The notes under the pieces are model-generated. The model was not told where the DNA came from and searched no databases. It was given only the letters and a program-made list of their open reading frames with translations. A program made the position numbers and the translations under genes. A stretch of DNA of 64,000 bases from an uncultured Granulosicoccaceae bacterium (GTDB lineage: Bacteria; Pseudomonadota; Gammaproteobacteria; Granulosicoccales; Granulosicoccaceae), in contig CALKXD010000030.1 in assembly GCA_938003855.1 (NCBI GenBank), positions 1 through 64,000 of the forward strand, in the 5' to 3' direction. Shown in pieces: positions 1 through 8,765 of the stretch. Position 1 is the first letter of the stretch; every line of letters begins with the position of its first letter.

Positions 1-237
1 CAAGAGGCGACACCGGCCCAAACGAAACCCACCTAAGACCAAAAACAGAGTCACGATGCCCCGAACACAGTCACAAGCTAGTGCCCATCCAGAAACAAGC
101 GCTACTGCGTACCACTCAGGCACGCAATCTTTTGCCCACCACAGGTAGTTACTTAAGAACAACTAAGCGCCTACATGGGGTAGGCAAAATCTCACGCACC
201 TGAATGATCCTCGCGACCTCCTGTTTCTGGATAGGCA

Positions 238-1392
238 CTAGCTATCCAGTGCCGGTGAGCGGCTGATCAGTTCTTTCATGATTTCTGATGTGCCGCCATA
301 GATGCGCTGAACACGAGAATCAGCGTAGCGTTTCGCAATAGAGTATTCCCACATGTAGCCGTACCCGCCGTGCAGCTGTACGCAGGCGTCGACGACCTTA
401 TCCTGCATTTCTGTCAGCCAGAGCTTGCACATTGAGGCTTGCCCGGTGGTCAGTTCCTTCACTGCATGCGCAGCGACACAGCGATCAACAAAGGCTTCCC
501 CGACTTCAATCTCGGTGCGCAATTCAGCCAGTTTGTAGCGCGTGTTCTGGAAGGTTGCCAATGATTGCCCGAATGCTTTGCGTTCATTGACGTAAGTGCA
601 GGTTTCTTCATAGGCCCCTTTTGCTGCGCCCAGTGCGGTAAGTCCGATTAACAGCCGTTCAAACGGCAGCTCCGCCATCAACAGGTTGAGACCGCGATTT
701 TCCTCCCCGATGACATTGCTGGCCGGTACCCGAACGTCTTCGAAAAACAGTTCTGCTGTATCCTGTGATTTCTGCCCGAGTTTTTCCAGGTTTCGACCGC
801 GTTTGAAGCCTTCACGGTCGGTCTCAACCAGAATAACGCTCAGTCCGCCGCGATCGGCGGTAGGGTCGGTCCGGCAGACCACAGCGATGGCGTCAGCGAT
901 AATACCGTTAGTGATGAAGATCTTTGAGCCGTTGATGACGTAGTCGTCGCCGTCTTTTTCAGCCCGTGTCCGGATTCCGCGCAGATCCGACCCAGCGCCA
1001 GGCTCCGTCATCGCAACCGCGAACAATGCCTGACCGGATGCGGCACGTGGCAGCCAATGCTGATTCAGCTCGTCAGATCCGTTATTGAGCAGATAGTAGG
1101 CAACGATGTCATGTACGCCGATACCACCTAGCCCGGCAACTCCGCAACGACCAATCTCTTCGTAGATCACCGCTGCTGCGCGCATATCGCCATCGCCGCC
1201 GCCGAAACGCTCGGGTAGCATTGCGGCCATTGCCCCCATCTCGCCAAGCTGATTCCAGATCTGTCGATCAGCGTGGCCTTGTTTTTCCCAGTCGGCGAGT
1301 TTTGGAACGGCTTCGCTGAGCAGAAATCGCTGCACTTCGCTGCGCAGTAAATCGTGCTCCTGTTGATAAATCCCTCGCTTGGTAAAGCCCAT
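238..1392 (-). CDS. Acyl-CoA dehydrogenase
   Basis: FAD-dependent acyl-CoA dehydrogenase of normal family length (384 aa), oxidising an acyl-CoA thioester at the alpha-beta bond and passing electrons to ETF. The FAD/substrate motif MTEPGAGSDL lies near residues 128-137, and the C-terminal signature QLHGGYGYM plus RIYGGTSEIM is intact. The MCAD-type catalytic Glu before GTS is Gly here. A Glu at about residue 245 (PFERLLIG) sits where isovaleryl-CoA and long-chain dehydrogenases keep their base, so a branched-chain or long-chain type substrate is more likely than a medium-chain one. It is transcribed divergently from the MetF-like gene. With the methylmalonate-semialdehyde dehydrogenase nearby it could take part in branched-chain amino acid catabolism, but the exact substrate is not readable. 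Confidence 0.9.
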   Translation of the reverse strand: MGFTKRGIYQQEHDLLRSEVQRFLLSEAVPKLADWEKQGHADRQIWNQLGEMGAMAAMLPERFGGGDGDMRAAAVIYEEIGRCGVAGLGGIGVHDIVAYYLLNNGSDELNQHWLPRAASGQALFAVAMTEPGAGSDLRGIRTRAEKDGDDYVINGSKIFITNGIIADAIAVVCRTDPTADRGGLSVILVETDREGFKRGRNLEKLGQKSQDTAELFFEDVRVPASNVIGEENRGLNLLMAELPFERLLIGLTALGAAKGAYEETCTYVNERKAFGQSLATFQNTRYKLAELRTEIEVGEAFVDRCVAAHAVKELTTGQASMCKLWLTEMQDKVVDACVQLHGGYGYMWEYSIAKRYADSRVQRIYGGTSEIMKELISRSPALDS

Positions 1393-1541
1393 TTCAGTTA
1401 ACCTTCGGTAGCTCGATCAAAGAGTAAAGTGTATCGGAAATTCCCCCGTAGCGGTCTTAGAGCCCCGTTAGTCGCCTGCTTGCAATAACTAACCATACAG
1501 CCGCGCTAAGCTTCTCGAACACGATTTAAGGGAAACAGACA

Positions 1542-2432
1542 TTGACAGCTTTATCCGAAAAGATAAAAAACAAGCAATTTGCGATTACCGCAGAGATTGT
1601 CCCGCCGGTGGCGGCGTCTGCTGACAAGTTGTTAGCGGAGGCGGCACACGTACGTGGAATCGTTGATGCGATCAATGTGACTGACGGTGCGGGTGCTACA
1701 ACCACAATGAGCAGCTTCGCCGCCTCGGCACTGTTGGCCGGTGCCGGCTACGAGCCCGTGCTGCAAGTGACCTGCCGCGACCGCAATCGCATTGCCCTGA
1801 CGGCTGATCTGCTTGGCGCGGCAGCACAGGGCAGTTTTAATTTACTGGTGCTGATGGGCGATGATCCGGCCAAGGGCGATCAGCCAGAGGCAAAGCCGGT
1901 TTTCGATCTTGACTCCAGACAGGTCATGCAACTGGCCCGTCAGTTGCGCGATGATGCCGTGCTGCCCTCCGGCAAGCCCGTAAGTGCGCCGCCGCAATTT
2001 TTCATTGGCGCTGCTGATATGCCGCTCGATCCCCCGGCAGACTGGAAACCGGATGCGTTGCAATCCAAAATTGACTGCGGGGCGCAGTTTACGCAAACAC
2101 AGTTTTGCTTTGAACCTGACGTCGCCAAACGCTTTATTACTCGTCTGAGTGACGCCGGCATCACTGACCAGGTGGGTGTGCTGTTGGGAATAGGCCCCAT
2201 CGTATCGGCCGGGTCGGCCCGCTGGATGAATGAAAACCTCTATGGTGTGACAGTGCCGGAGGCTATCATCGCGCGTCTGGAGGGGGCGTCTGATGCCAAG
2301 GCCGAAGGCCGGCTGATCTGTGCTGAGTTGATACAACAGTATCGGGAAATTCCCGGACTGGCGGGTGTGCACATAATGGCGCCCGCGCAAAAGCCGGATG
2401 CGATTGCCGATGCCATAAAACTGGCCGGTTGA
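1542..2432 (+). CDS. Methylenetetrahydrofolate reductase (MetF)-like protein
   Basis: MetF/MTHFR-fold protein of 296 aa, the length of bacterial MetF. The N-terminal ITAEIVPP segment corresponds to the ExxPP start of the barrel. A mid-protein LLVLMGDDPAKGD stretch matches the loop where MetF has GGDPP. A C-terminal GVHIMAP strand matches the G-x-H-x-M/Y segment. It probably reduces 5,10-methylene-THF with FAD, or acts on a related C1-folate. It is divergent enough that this may be a demethylation-linked or C1-catabolic paralogue rather than the methionine-pathway enzyme. The start is a TTG at 1542, preceded by an AAGGGA ribosome-binding site 8 bases upstream; no better ATG exists in frame. 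Confidence 0.75.
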   Translation: MTALSEKIKNKQFAITAEIVPPVAASADKLLAEAAHVRGIVDAINVTDGAGATTTMSSFAASALLAGAGYEPVLQVTCRDRNRIALTADLLGAAAQGSFNLLVLMGDDPAKGDQPEAKPVFDLDSRQVMQLARQLRDDAVLPSGKPVSAPPQFFIGAADMPLDPPADWKPDALQSKIDCGAQFTQTQFCFEPDVAKRFITRLSDAGITDQVGVLLGIGPIVSAGSARWMNENLYGVTVPEAIIARLEGASDAKAEGRLICAELIQQYREIPGLAGVHIMAPAQKPDAIADAIKLAG

Positions 2433-2548
2433 TCTGCCTGGTGGAAGTGTTTGCGCTTTTCTCTAAGCAGCGCGGACGTTACAATTGCCGGATACACGCA
2501 AGCCCTGTGTGGTGAAGCGTCGAAACACAAACATTAAGGAGAACACCC

Positions 2549-4069
2549 ATGTCGGTCGCGGATCAACAGGGCCCGGTACCTCATTTTATTGATGGCAAGC
2601 ATAGCACCGGCAGCAGCAGCCGCTCGGGCGATGTCTACAACCCGGCCACCGGCCAGATCAGCAGACAAGTGCCACTGGCCACGGCGGATGACGTTCGTAC
2701 TGCAATAGCCAGTGCACAGGCTGCATTCCCCGCGTGGGCCGCAACGGCACCGGGTAAGCGGGCGCAGGTGATGTTCAAGTTCCGCGAGTTGCTATTAGCA
2801 AACATGGACCAGCTAGCAGAAATCGTCTCCAATGAGCATGGCAAAACTATCGACGATGCCAAAGGCTCAATTACCCGCGGCCTCGAAGTTGTTGAATTTG
2901 TCTGCGGGATTCCTCAGATGCTCAAAGGCGAGTACAGCGAAGCGGTAGCCACCAATGTTGAAAGCTACTCTATGCGGCAGCCGTTGGGCGTGTGTGCCGG
3001 GATCACACCGTTTAATTTTCCAGCCATGGTGCCCATGTGGATGTTTCCTGTGGCAATTGCCTGCGGCAACACCTTTGTATTGAAGCCGTCAGAAAAAGAT
3101 CCAAGCTGTGCTGTCCGGCTTGCCGAGCTAATGCTGGAAGCGGGGTTGCCGAAAGGCGTACTAAACGTTGTACACGGTGATAAAGAAGCGGTCGATACCT
3201 TACTGACCGACGAACGAGTGCAGGGCATCAGCTTTGTCGGGTCGACAGCCATTGGACAATATATCTATGAAACGGGCTGTGCTAACGGCAAGCGTGTTCA
3301 GGCGCTGTGCGGCGCTAAAAATCACATGGTTGTAATGCCGGACGCCGACCTTGATCAAGCCGCTGACGCTGTTATGGGCGCGGCATACGGTTCGGCCGGT
3401 GAACGCTGCATGGCAGTGTCAGTGGTGGTTACCGTCGGTGATGAGGCAGCTGACGCGTTGATTGAAAAGCTGGCTCCGCGCGTGAAAGGCCTGCAAGTGG
3501 GTCCCTACACGGACCCGGCAACTGAAATGGGTCCGGTGATAACGCCTGAATCAAAAGATCGAATAAACGGTTATATTGATCGCGGCGTGGCCGCCGGTGC
3601 CACGCTGGTCGTGGACGGTCGTGAAGTGACAGTGTCTGGTCACGAAGATGGTTGCTTTGTCGGTGGTTGTATCTTCGATAATGTCACCAAAGAGATGGAT
3701 ATCTATACGGACGAAATCTTTGGGCCGGTATTGAGCATCGTCAGAGCCGAATCCTACGAAGAGGCCGTGAAATTGGTCAATGACCACGAATACGGTAATG
3801 GTACGGCGATCTTTACTCGCGATGGTGACGCTGCGCGGGATTTTGTCTCCCGGGTACAAATCGGTATGGTTGGTGTGAATGTTCCTATTCCCGTGCCCGT
3901 TGCGTATCACAGTTTTGGCGGCTGGAAGAGATCTCTGTTTGGCGATCACTCTATTCATGGCCCGGAAGGGGTGCGTTTTTATACACGTCTGAAAACCGTT
4001 ACAACCCGCTGGCCTTCAGGTATCCGCGAAGGAGCTGTGTTTAACTTCAAGGCGGGTGGTGAGCACTAG
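2549..4069 (+). CDS. mmsA: CoA-acylating methylmalonate-semialdehyde dehydrogenase
   Basis: ALDH-superfamily enzyme of 506 aa, typical for MmsA. It oxidises (methyl)malonate semialdehyde to propionyl- or acetyl-CoA in valine, beta-alanine and inositol breakdown. Diagnostic features are ITPFNFPAMVPMWMFP for NAD binding, the CGAKNH segment, and the catalytic Cys in GSAGERCMAV. The C-terminus has the PVPVAYHSFGGWKRSLFGD pattern characteristic of MmsA rather than of generic ALDHs. A strong AGGAGA ribosome-binding site precedes the ATG at 2549. It lies downstream of the MetF-like gene on the same strand, 116 bases away, so co-transcription is possible but not certain. Confidence 0.92.
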   Translation: MSVADQQGPVPHFIDGKHSTGSSSRSGDVYNPATGQISRQVPLATADDVRTAIASAQAAFPAWAATAPGKRAQVMFKFRELLLANMDQLAEIVSNEHGKTIDDAKGSITRGLEVVEFVCGIPQMLKGEYSEAVATNVESYSMRQPLGVCAGITPFNFPAMVPMWMFPVAIACGNTFVLKPSEKDPSCAVRLAELMLEAGLPKGVLNVVHGDKEAVDTLLTDERVQGISFVGSTAIGQYIYETGCANGKRVQALCGAKNHMVVMPDADLDQAADAVMGAAYGSAGERCMAVSVVVTVGDEAADALIEKLAPRVKGLQVGPYTDPATEMGPVITPESKDRINGYIDRGVAAGATLVVDGREVTVSGHEDGCFVGGCIFDNVTKEMDIYTDEIFGPVLSIVRAESYEEAVKLVNDHEYGNGTAIFTRDGDAARDFVSRVQIGMVGVNVPIPVPVAYHSFGGWKRSLFGDHSIHGPEGVRFYTRLKTVTTRWPSGIREGAVFNFKAGGEH

Positions 4070-4079
4070 CTCTGCTGTG

Positions 4080-4134
4080 CTCCGGATGAATTAACGTCCG
4101 GAGTCTATAAAACATACAGACTTGTTCTCCGGAG
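4080..4134. other. Hairpin with repeated CTCCGGA units after mmsA
   Basis: Eleven bases past the mmsA stop, CTCCGGA (4080-4086) and TCCGGAG (4097-4103) form a perfect 7-bp stem with a 10-base loop. A third copy, the palindrome CTCCGGAG, lies at 4127-4134. There is no T-run, so it is not a standard rho-independent terminator. It may be an mRNA 3' end structure. The rest of 4070-4368 shows only the Shine-Dalgarno site of the next gene (GGAG, 4359-4362). Confidence 0.35.
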
Positions 4135-4368
4135 GTGTGTGGTTCGCCACCCACCAGAGGGCAAGTCGTATCGGCTGCCGGCTGAATCTGCTTGGCACAC
4201 CCGGGCAGGCAGTATGGGTAGAGAATTGGACCAGTAAAGTAGCGCATATACAGATTAGCGCTTCAGAGTAAAAGAATTGCAGCGCAGCAGCTGCACGTAA
4301 TCGTCTGGTATCGATAGAATGACGAGTGCGGTGGAGTGATCGGGACAACCATGTAATCGGAGACTTCG

Positions 4369-5283
4369 ATGAAATTTGTCAGGCACTACAGAGTTCGTAA
4401 ATGGTTGGTTTCATTGACAGCAGGTGTTGTCAGTGTTGCGTGTATCAGCCAGTTTCACCGACTGCTGGACGACTACCAGCAAAAGCCCCGATTTCCCTCT
4501 GAAGTCAGTCAGCCCGCGGTGGGCGAATACCCGGTGTTGGCACCATTCTCGATCACACCCGATAAGCCCCCGTCGCCGGCAGTCAATGAATCCGGCAGCA
4601 GGATCTTTCCGGCGAACGTCTGGTCGCTGATCGTCAGTGGTCGGTTTGATGACGCAAAAGCCGAGTTACTGAAATCTGCGGTGGCCTTTGTTGCGGCTGA
4701 AGATGACATTGCGCTGGCGACGACGCTATCGCAGCTGGGAGAGCTTGCGTTGCGGCAGACCCGTGTAGATTCCGCCGAGGTTTACCTGGCTGAAGCGCTG
4801 GATCTTTTCCAGCAAAACGGCGACGAGATTAATGCCGCGGGTGTATATATGCAGATGGGTCGCCTGCATCTGGTGGCCCGGCAACGTGCCAGGCAGGCGT
4901 CAGACGCCTATGATTCGCTGTTGCTGGCCCGTTGGAAAATCAGTCATGGCCAGTTCTATGAGGCGGAAACTGAATTGCGCGCCGTGGTCGACCGTAACCT
5001 GGCGCTTAATCGTTTCGGTGCTGCAGCCAGTGCGTATGAAACGCTTTTTAAGGGGTACAAAAAAGAGCAGGACCTCTATCAGGCGCAGCTGGCAGGCCTT
5101 GAGGCAATCAGGCTACATGCAAGCTCGGGCCGCTTATTCGAGGCGCGTGATTTGATGCTGCATATGCGGGACACAGGCATTGATGAATCCGTGTTTCCTG
5201 CAATCGAGCGGGAGATTGATAAGCTCAATCAAGAGTTTCAGCGTAGCGTCAGGGAGATAGGTCTGGCTCGAGATCAGGCGTAG
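4369..5283 (+). CDS. TPR-like exported or membrane-anchored protein, ends at an in-frame amber
   Basis: No family recognised by name. The protein starts with a basic N-terminus and a hydrophobic stretch (about residues 12-26) that could be a signal anchor. A proline-rich linker follows, then helical repeats of TPR type (for example LGELALRQTRVDSAEVYLAEALDLF split over residues 124-148, and GVYMQMGRLHLVARQRA). A GGAG ribosome-binding site sits 6 bases before the ATG. Translation stops at TAG 5281-5283, but the same frame stays open for 86 more codons with the same helical, Arg/Gln-rich character. The real gene was therefore probably about 390 aa, and this is the truncated product. Confidence 0.6.
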   Translation: MKFVRHYRVRKWLVSLTAGVVSVACISQFHRLLDDYQQKPRFPSEVSQPAVGEYPVLAPFSITPDKPPSPAVNESGSRIFPANVWSLIVSGRFDDAKAELLKSAVAFVAAEDDIALATTLSQLGELALRQTRVDSAEVYLAEALDLFQQNGDEINAAGVYMQMGRLHLVARQRARQASDAYDSLLLARWKISHGQFYEAETELRAVVDRNLALNRFGAAASAYETLFKGYKKEQDLYQAQLAGLEAIRLHASSGRLFEARDLMLHMRDTGIDESVFPAIEREIDKLNQEFQRSVREIGLARDQA

Positions 5284-5541
5284 TTATACCACCAGTTGCA
5301 AGCTCGGGGTGATGTCGTCAATGCATGGCGCTTTCGTCAGCGCGCGGGGGAGTCAATGGCTCGTGCATCGATGCGTGCACAGTACCGGCGACAACCCGAT
5401 GTGTTGGTGGAGCTTTATCGTTCCAATAGCAGCATGGAGAAAGCCGAAGACTCTCTAAAGCGCGCGCGTGCGGTATATCGACGGCACGGTCTGGATTCCC
5501 AATTGCAGAGATCGCAGCAGTTGCAGGCACAAATCTACTAG
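5284..5541 (+). pseudogene. 3' remnant of the TPR-like gene, in frame after the amber codon
   Basis: Directly after TAG 5281-5283 the identical reading frame continues to TAG 5539-5541. It encodes a helical tail (YRRQPDVLVELYRSNSS, AEDSLKRARAVYRRHG) of the same style as the upstream repeats. A TTG at 5296 could start it independently, but no ribosome-binding site is evident. The simplest reading is a single C-to-T change of a CAG (Gln) codon to TAG in a formerly 390-aa protein. A base-call error would look the same. Confidence 0.6.
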
Positions 5542-5665
5542 AGATAGCAGACAAGGCGTAAGTGCTCGACGGTCTGCTCGAAATGCTGTGTTGAAATAAT
5601 ACTTTGCGGCTGCTGTTGGGCGACGCTGCCGTGCGGTCTGCAGACCCGGTTGCGCTTAACCTGCT

Positions 5666-5702
5666 AAAAAAATAGTACCAAACCATGATTGTCCGGTTTG
5701 AT
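5666..5702 (-). terminator. Rho-independent terminator of the NRPS operon
   Basis: Read on the minus strand, ATCAAACC (5702-5695) and GGTTTGGT (5684-5677) form an 8-bp stem with one G-U pair. A 10-base loop separates the arms, and four bases later a run of seven T follows (5672-5666). It lies 43 bases past the stop of the carrier-protein gene, the last gene of the minus-strand operon, and fits as its end. Confidence 0.7.
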
Positions 5703-5744
5703 CAGGAGTTATGCCGTTGAGTATTTCTGGGCGAGACAAGCTGC

Positions 5745-5993
5745 TTATCCCTTCATTCGTTGCTCAAGGTACTGCTGAATTTGCGCAAGGGTAGAGAAGT
5801 TTTCCAGCACAATGTCCTCTGCCGGTATAGCAATATTGCATTCACTTTCCAGATGGCTGGCAAGCTTCATTACACTGATTGAATCTAGAATTCCCGACAT
5901 CAGCAGGTCTTCGTCGTCGGCAATGGTGGTCCCGGCGTTATTGAGTAGTGTCGTGCAAATGTACTGTCTGAGTGTTTCGGTTTTCATTGTCAT
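5745..5993 (-). CDS. Stand-alone acyl/peptidyl carrier protein (PltL/RedO-like)
   Basis: An 82-aa carrier protein. The phosphopantetheine attachment Ser is S38 in the motif GILDSISVMKL, and the acidic stretch DDEDLL before it is typical. It is the last gene of the NRPS operon, 9 bases after the stand-alone adenylation gene and near an acyl-CoA-dehydrogenase-like gene. That trio is the known set for prolyl-S-PCP formation and oxidation to pyrrolyl-2-carboxyl-S-PCP (PltF/PltL/PltE in pyoluteorin; RedM/RedO/RedW in prodiginines). Inferred role: it carries proline while it is oxidised, then donates the pyrrole acyl group to an NRPS condensation domain. The carrier-protein assignment is firm; the cargo is inferred from context. 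Confidence 0.88.
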   Translation of the reverse strand: MTMKTETLRQYICTTLLNNAGTTIADDEDLLMSGILDSISVMKLASHLESECNIAIPAEDIVLENFSTLAQIQQYLEQRMKG

Positions 5994-6002
5994 TAGTCTT
6001 AC

Positions 6003-7568
6003 TTAGTGATTCTGTAAGTAGTGTTCGGTCAGTTGGCGGCGATCAACTTTGCCACTACTGGTGTGCGGTAGAGACTGCACGATGATTAAATCCTGCGGCA
6101 CAGCATAGGGTGGCAATTTGGCGCGGATATGCATGATCAAATCCGCTGGATTCGTATCACTGCTTATCCGCACTGTGACAGCAGCAATGATTGAATGACT
6201 GGCATGCTGGTCTGGAATTACGAATGCGGCCGCTTCTATAACGTTGTTGTGGCTGCCCAGGGCTGATTCTACTTCGTCGAGTTCTACCCGATGGCCACGG
6301 GTCTTGACCATTCTATCCATACGTCCAAGGAAGCGCAGGTAGCCATCGTCCCCCATTTGTACGCGGTCGCCGGTGCGAAAATATACGGTAGGGAAGGGCC
6401 CCGGCCCCGGCTTATAGAGAAAGGCTTTGCTGTTGAGGTCAGGCTTGTTCCAGTATCCGCGTGTCAGTGTCGAGCTTCTGATGCATAACTCGCCTGCTTC
6501 ACCGGCACGGCATTCTTCATCGTCCTGGTTGATCACCAGGCCTTCAGAATTCAATGAGAGACGGCCAATAGGCAGCGGATGGTCTCCATCGCTGAGCGGT
6601 CTGGGGATGTCGTAGCAGGTGCAGGAAGGTGCTTCTGCCGGCCCGTAGACGTTAGTAAATTGTGTGTTTGGCAGCGCTGTCATAATTTGTCGCAGTTGTC
6701 GCCGCGGGTAGGGTTCGCCGCCAAACAGAATCCAGCGTAGCGAGGACAGGTCGCGAGAGTCCATGGCGCCTTGCTCGTACATGGTGATCAAGGTGTACGG
6801 GACCGTAAATACAGCGGTGATTTTTTCGTCGGCAATTAGCTTCGTCCAGCTGGCTGGAAATTTGGTGACGGTCTCGGGGACCAGTACCACAGTCGCCCCG
6901 GCGCGCAGTGTTGAGAAAAAATCAAAGATGCTTAAATCGAAATGCAGCGGGGCATGGCTGGCTACTCTGTCGGTGTATGTCAGCTGCACATGGTCCTTGC
7001 CCCAGTTTGCGTAGCAGATGCTGCCACTGTGTGTGTGCATCATGCCCTTCGGGTTGCCAGTGGAGCCTGAGGTGTACATGATATAACCCAGATACTGATC
7101 AGTGATGATTACTTCCGGTGGGTATTCGGGTTGATCACTGATGGTGTCGCGTTCTATTTTTTCAAACGGTATATCGGCGCTTACGCCGGCAATTTTCAGT
7201 GATCGGCTGGTGGTCAGTTGCGACAGAGTCTTGATCAGCGCATCGGAGCTAACCAATATATTGATATCGCAGTCGTCAATAATATAAGCCAGCCGTTCCG
7301 CAGGCATGAAAGGATCGAGCGGTACAAAGGCGCAACCGGCTTTCAGAATGGCATAGATAGCGACGCCAAGTTCCAGCCCCTTGTGTAGAAATATACCTAT
7401 TCGATCCTGCGGCAGAGCGCCTGCGTTAACCAGCGCGTGTGCCAGCTGACTGCTGGAGGTATCCAGCTCTTGATAACTCAGCTGTGTGCCCTGAAAGCTA
7501 AGTGCCGGGTGATCCGGCGTTTGCTGCGCATAGTGCAATAGCGGAGAGTGAATTAAAAATCCTTTCAT
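6003..7568 (-). CDS. Stand-alone amino-acid adenylation enzyme, probable L-prolyl-AMP ligase
   Basis: Free-standing A domain (about 521 aa) that activates an amino acid and loads the adjacent carrier protein. Core motifs seen: A3 YIMYTSGSTGNPKG, A5 NVYGPAEA, A7 YFRTGDR, A8 GRMDRMVKTRGHRVEL, A10 Lys in LPHTSSGKVDRRQL. By my alignment to GrsA the pocket reads D,L,F,F,L,G,V,S,C. The D-L start, the Leu at 299 and the final Cys fit what I remember of prolyl ligases of pyrrole pathways, but the match is partial. I chose ATG 7568 over the TTG at 7598 because it begins where the family begins and leaves a clean 57-base gap to the upstream gene. The dehydrogenase and carrier neighbours make proline the leading substrate. 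Confidence 0.82.
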   Translation of the reverse strand: MKGFLIHSPLLHYAQQTPDHPALSFQGTQLSYQELDTSSSQLAHALVNAGALPQDRIGIFLHKGLELGVAIYAILKAGCAFVPLDPFMPAERLAYIIDDCDINILVSSDALIKTLSQLTTSRSLKIAGVSADIPFEKIERDTISDQPEYPPEVIITDQYLGYIMYTSGSTGNPKGMMHTHSGSICYANWGKDHVQLTYTDRVASHAPLHFDLSIFDFFSTLRAGATVVLVPETVTKFPASWTKLIADEKITAVFTVPYTLITMYEQGAMDSRDLSSLRWILFGGEPYPRRQLRQIMTALPNTQFTNVYGPAEAPSCTCYDIPRPLSDGDHPLPIGRLSLNSEGLVINQDDEECRAGEAGELCIRSSTLTRGYWNKPDLNSKAFLYKPGPGPFPTVYFRTGDRVQMGDDGYLRFLGRMDRMVKTRGHRVELDEVESALGSHNNVIEAAAFVIPDQHASHSIIAAVTVRISSDTNPADLIMHIRAKLPPYAVPQDLIIVQSLPHTSSGKVDRRQLTEHYLQNH

Positions 7569-7625
7569 CAAGCGGTGCTCTTGTTGCGGCAGTCGCAAGC
7601 CATGTTGCTGTTTGTGCTGGAGTCG

Positions 7626-8765
7626 TTACACACCGGTCATTCCCGCGATGATATTGCGTTGAATGTCGACCGTTCCGCCATAGATGGTGGCGCCAACGGC
7701 GTCCCTGAGGTTCCGTTCGATGCCCGTTGCGGTAATGTACCCGGAGCCACCATGAATCGACAATGCATCGTGACAGGTTTCGACAAATGCTTCGCTTATG
7801 TGGGTTTTGGCAATGGCCGCTTCCAGCAGGTTCTGCTGTCCCTGGTCCAGCAGCCATGCAATTTTGTACAGCAGCAGGCGACTGGTCTCCAGACGGATTC
7901 GCATATCGGCAATGCGGTGTGACACTGCCTGGTGCTTGCCAATGGCACTATTGGAGCGATGACGGTTGTTGGCAAAGGCAACCGAATCATCAATCAATCG
8001 CTGCATCGCACCCAGTTGCGGCGCTAGAACCAGGCTTCGCTCCCAGCTTTGCGAGTAGCTGAAAATACTGGACCCCGCACCCTCGCGCGCTAATAAACAG
8101 CTTGCCGGTACGCGACAGTTATCAAGCGTAATATCTCCGAAGGGTACCGTGCGCAGACCCATCTTCGGCCGGTTTTCGCTGGCGGTAAAACCGGGTGTTT
8201 TCGCGTCGACCAGGAAAGCTGAAATCCCCCATTGCTTCACGGCAGGGTTGGTTGTGGCGAATACGATCGCGACATCGGCTACAGGTGCGAGAGTGATCAT
8301 GGTTTTCTCGCCATTTAGCAGATAGTGGTCACCATCGAGTGTTGCGGTAGTTTGCAATGCAAATGCGTCAGAACCGCTTCCCGCTTCTGTGATGGCAAAA
8401 GCACCGATAGTCTCGCCACTGATTAGCCCTGGCAGGGTTGCATCGATAAGTTCCTGTGAACCGAAGTGCTGCAGGGGTAGTTGCACGCTCCACATTTGCG
8501 CGCCTAGTGCAAAGGTCAATCCGTTATCCTCGCAGCCTTGCCCCAACGCTTCCATTAAATAACTGGCGTTGGCGGCTGTGTGCGGCTGGTCTGTGGTGGC
8601 CATTGGCCAGCTCAGCACACCGTGGTCGGCGCAGGCCTTCCACAGTGACCTGGAAAATAGATTGTTCTGATCGCGCTGGCTGACATCACCATTGAGCACA
8701 TCAGCAGCAAAATCCCTGGTCGATCTGAATAGTTCCAGTTGCTGGGGAGTCCGCGAAAAATCCAT
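7626..8765 (-). CDS. Acyl-carrier-protein dehydrogenase, probable prolyl-PCP oxidase (PltE/RedW-like)
   Basis: FAD enzyme of the acyl-CoA dehydrogenase family, 379 aa. It keeps the FAD motif ITEAGSGSDAF (about residues 125-135), a likely catalytic Glu E242 (SWERSLVLA, the isovaleryl-CoA/prolyl-ACP dehydrogenase position), and the C-terminal HGGSGY and IYGGTVDIQ motifs. It sits between a PPTase and a stand-alone A domain plus carrier protein, an arrangement known from pyrrole-2-carboxylate biosynthesis. There this enzyme oxidises prolyl-S-PCP by four electrons to the pyrrole, or by two to a pyrroline as in anatoxin. Its start overlaps the upstream stop by one base (position 8765), indicating coupled translation. 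A fatty-acid role is unlikely in this context. Confidence 0.83.
   Translation of the reverse strand: MDFSRTPQQLELFRSTRDFAADVLNGDVSQRDQNNLFSRSLWKACADHGVLSWPMATTDQPHTAANASYLMEALGQGCEDNGLTFALGAQMWSVQLPLQHFGSQELIDATLPGLISGETIGAFAITEAGSGSDAFALQTTATLDGDHYLLNGEKTMITLAPVADVAIVFATTNPAVKQWGISAFLVDAKTPGFTASENRPKMGLRTVPFGDITLDNCRVPASCLLAREGAGSSIFSYSQSWERSLVLAPQLGAMQRLIDDSVAFANNRHRSNSAIGKHQAVSHRIADMRIRLETSRLLLYKIAWLLDQGQQNLLEAAIAKTHISEAFVETCHDALSIHGGSGYITATGIERNLRDAVGATIYGGTVDIQRNIIAGMTGV

Noticed and set aside
1-237. A gene at the left edge.
   Set aside because: No frame longer than a few dozen codons with a credible start; it is only the region downstream of the acyl-CoA dehydrogenase gene.
6003-8765. 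A fatty-acid activation role (acyl-CoA ligase plus acyl-CoA dehydrogenase).
   Set aside because: The ligase has amino-acid A-domain core motifs with Asp at the amine-binding position, and a carrier protein plus NRPS genes follow in the same operon.
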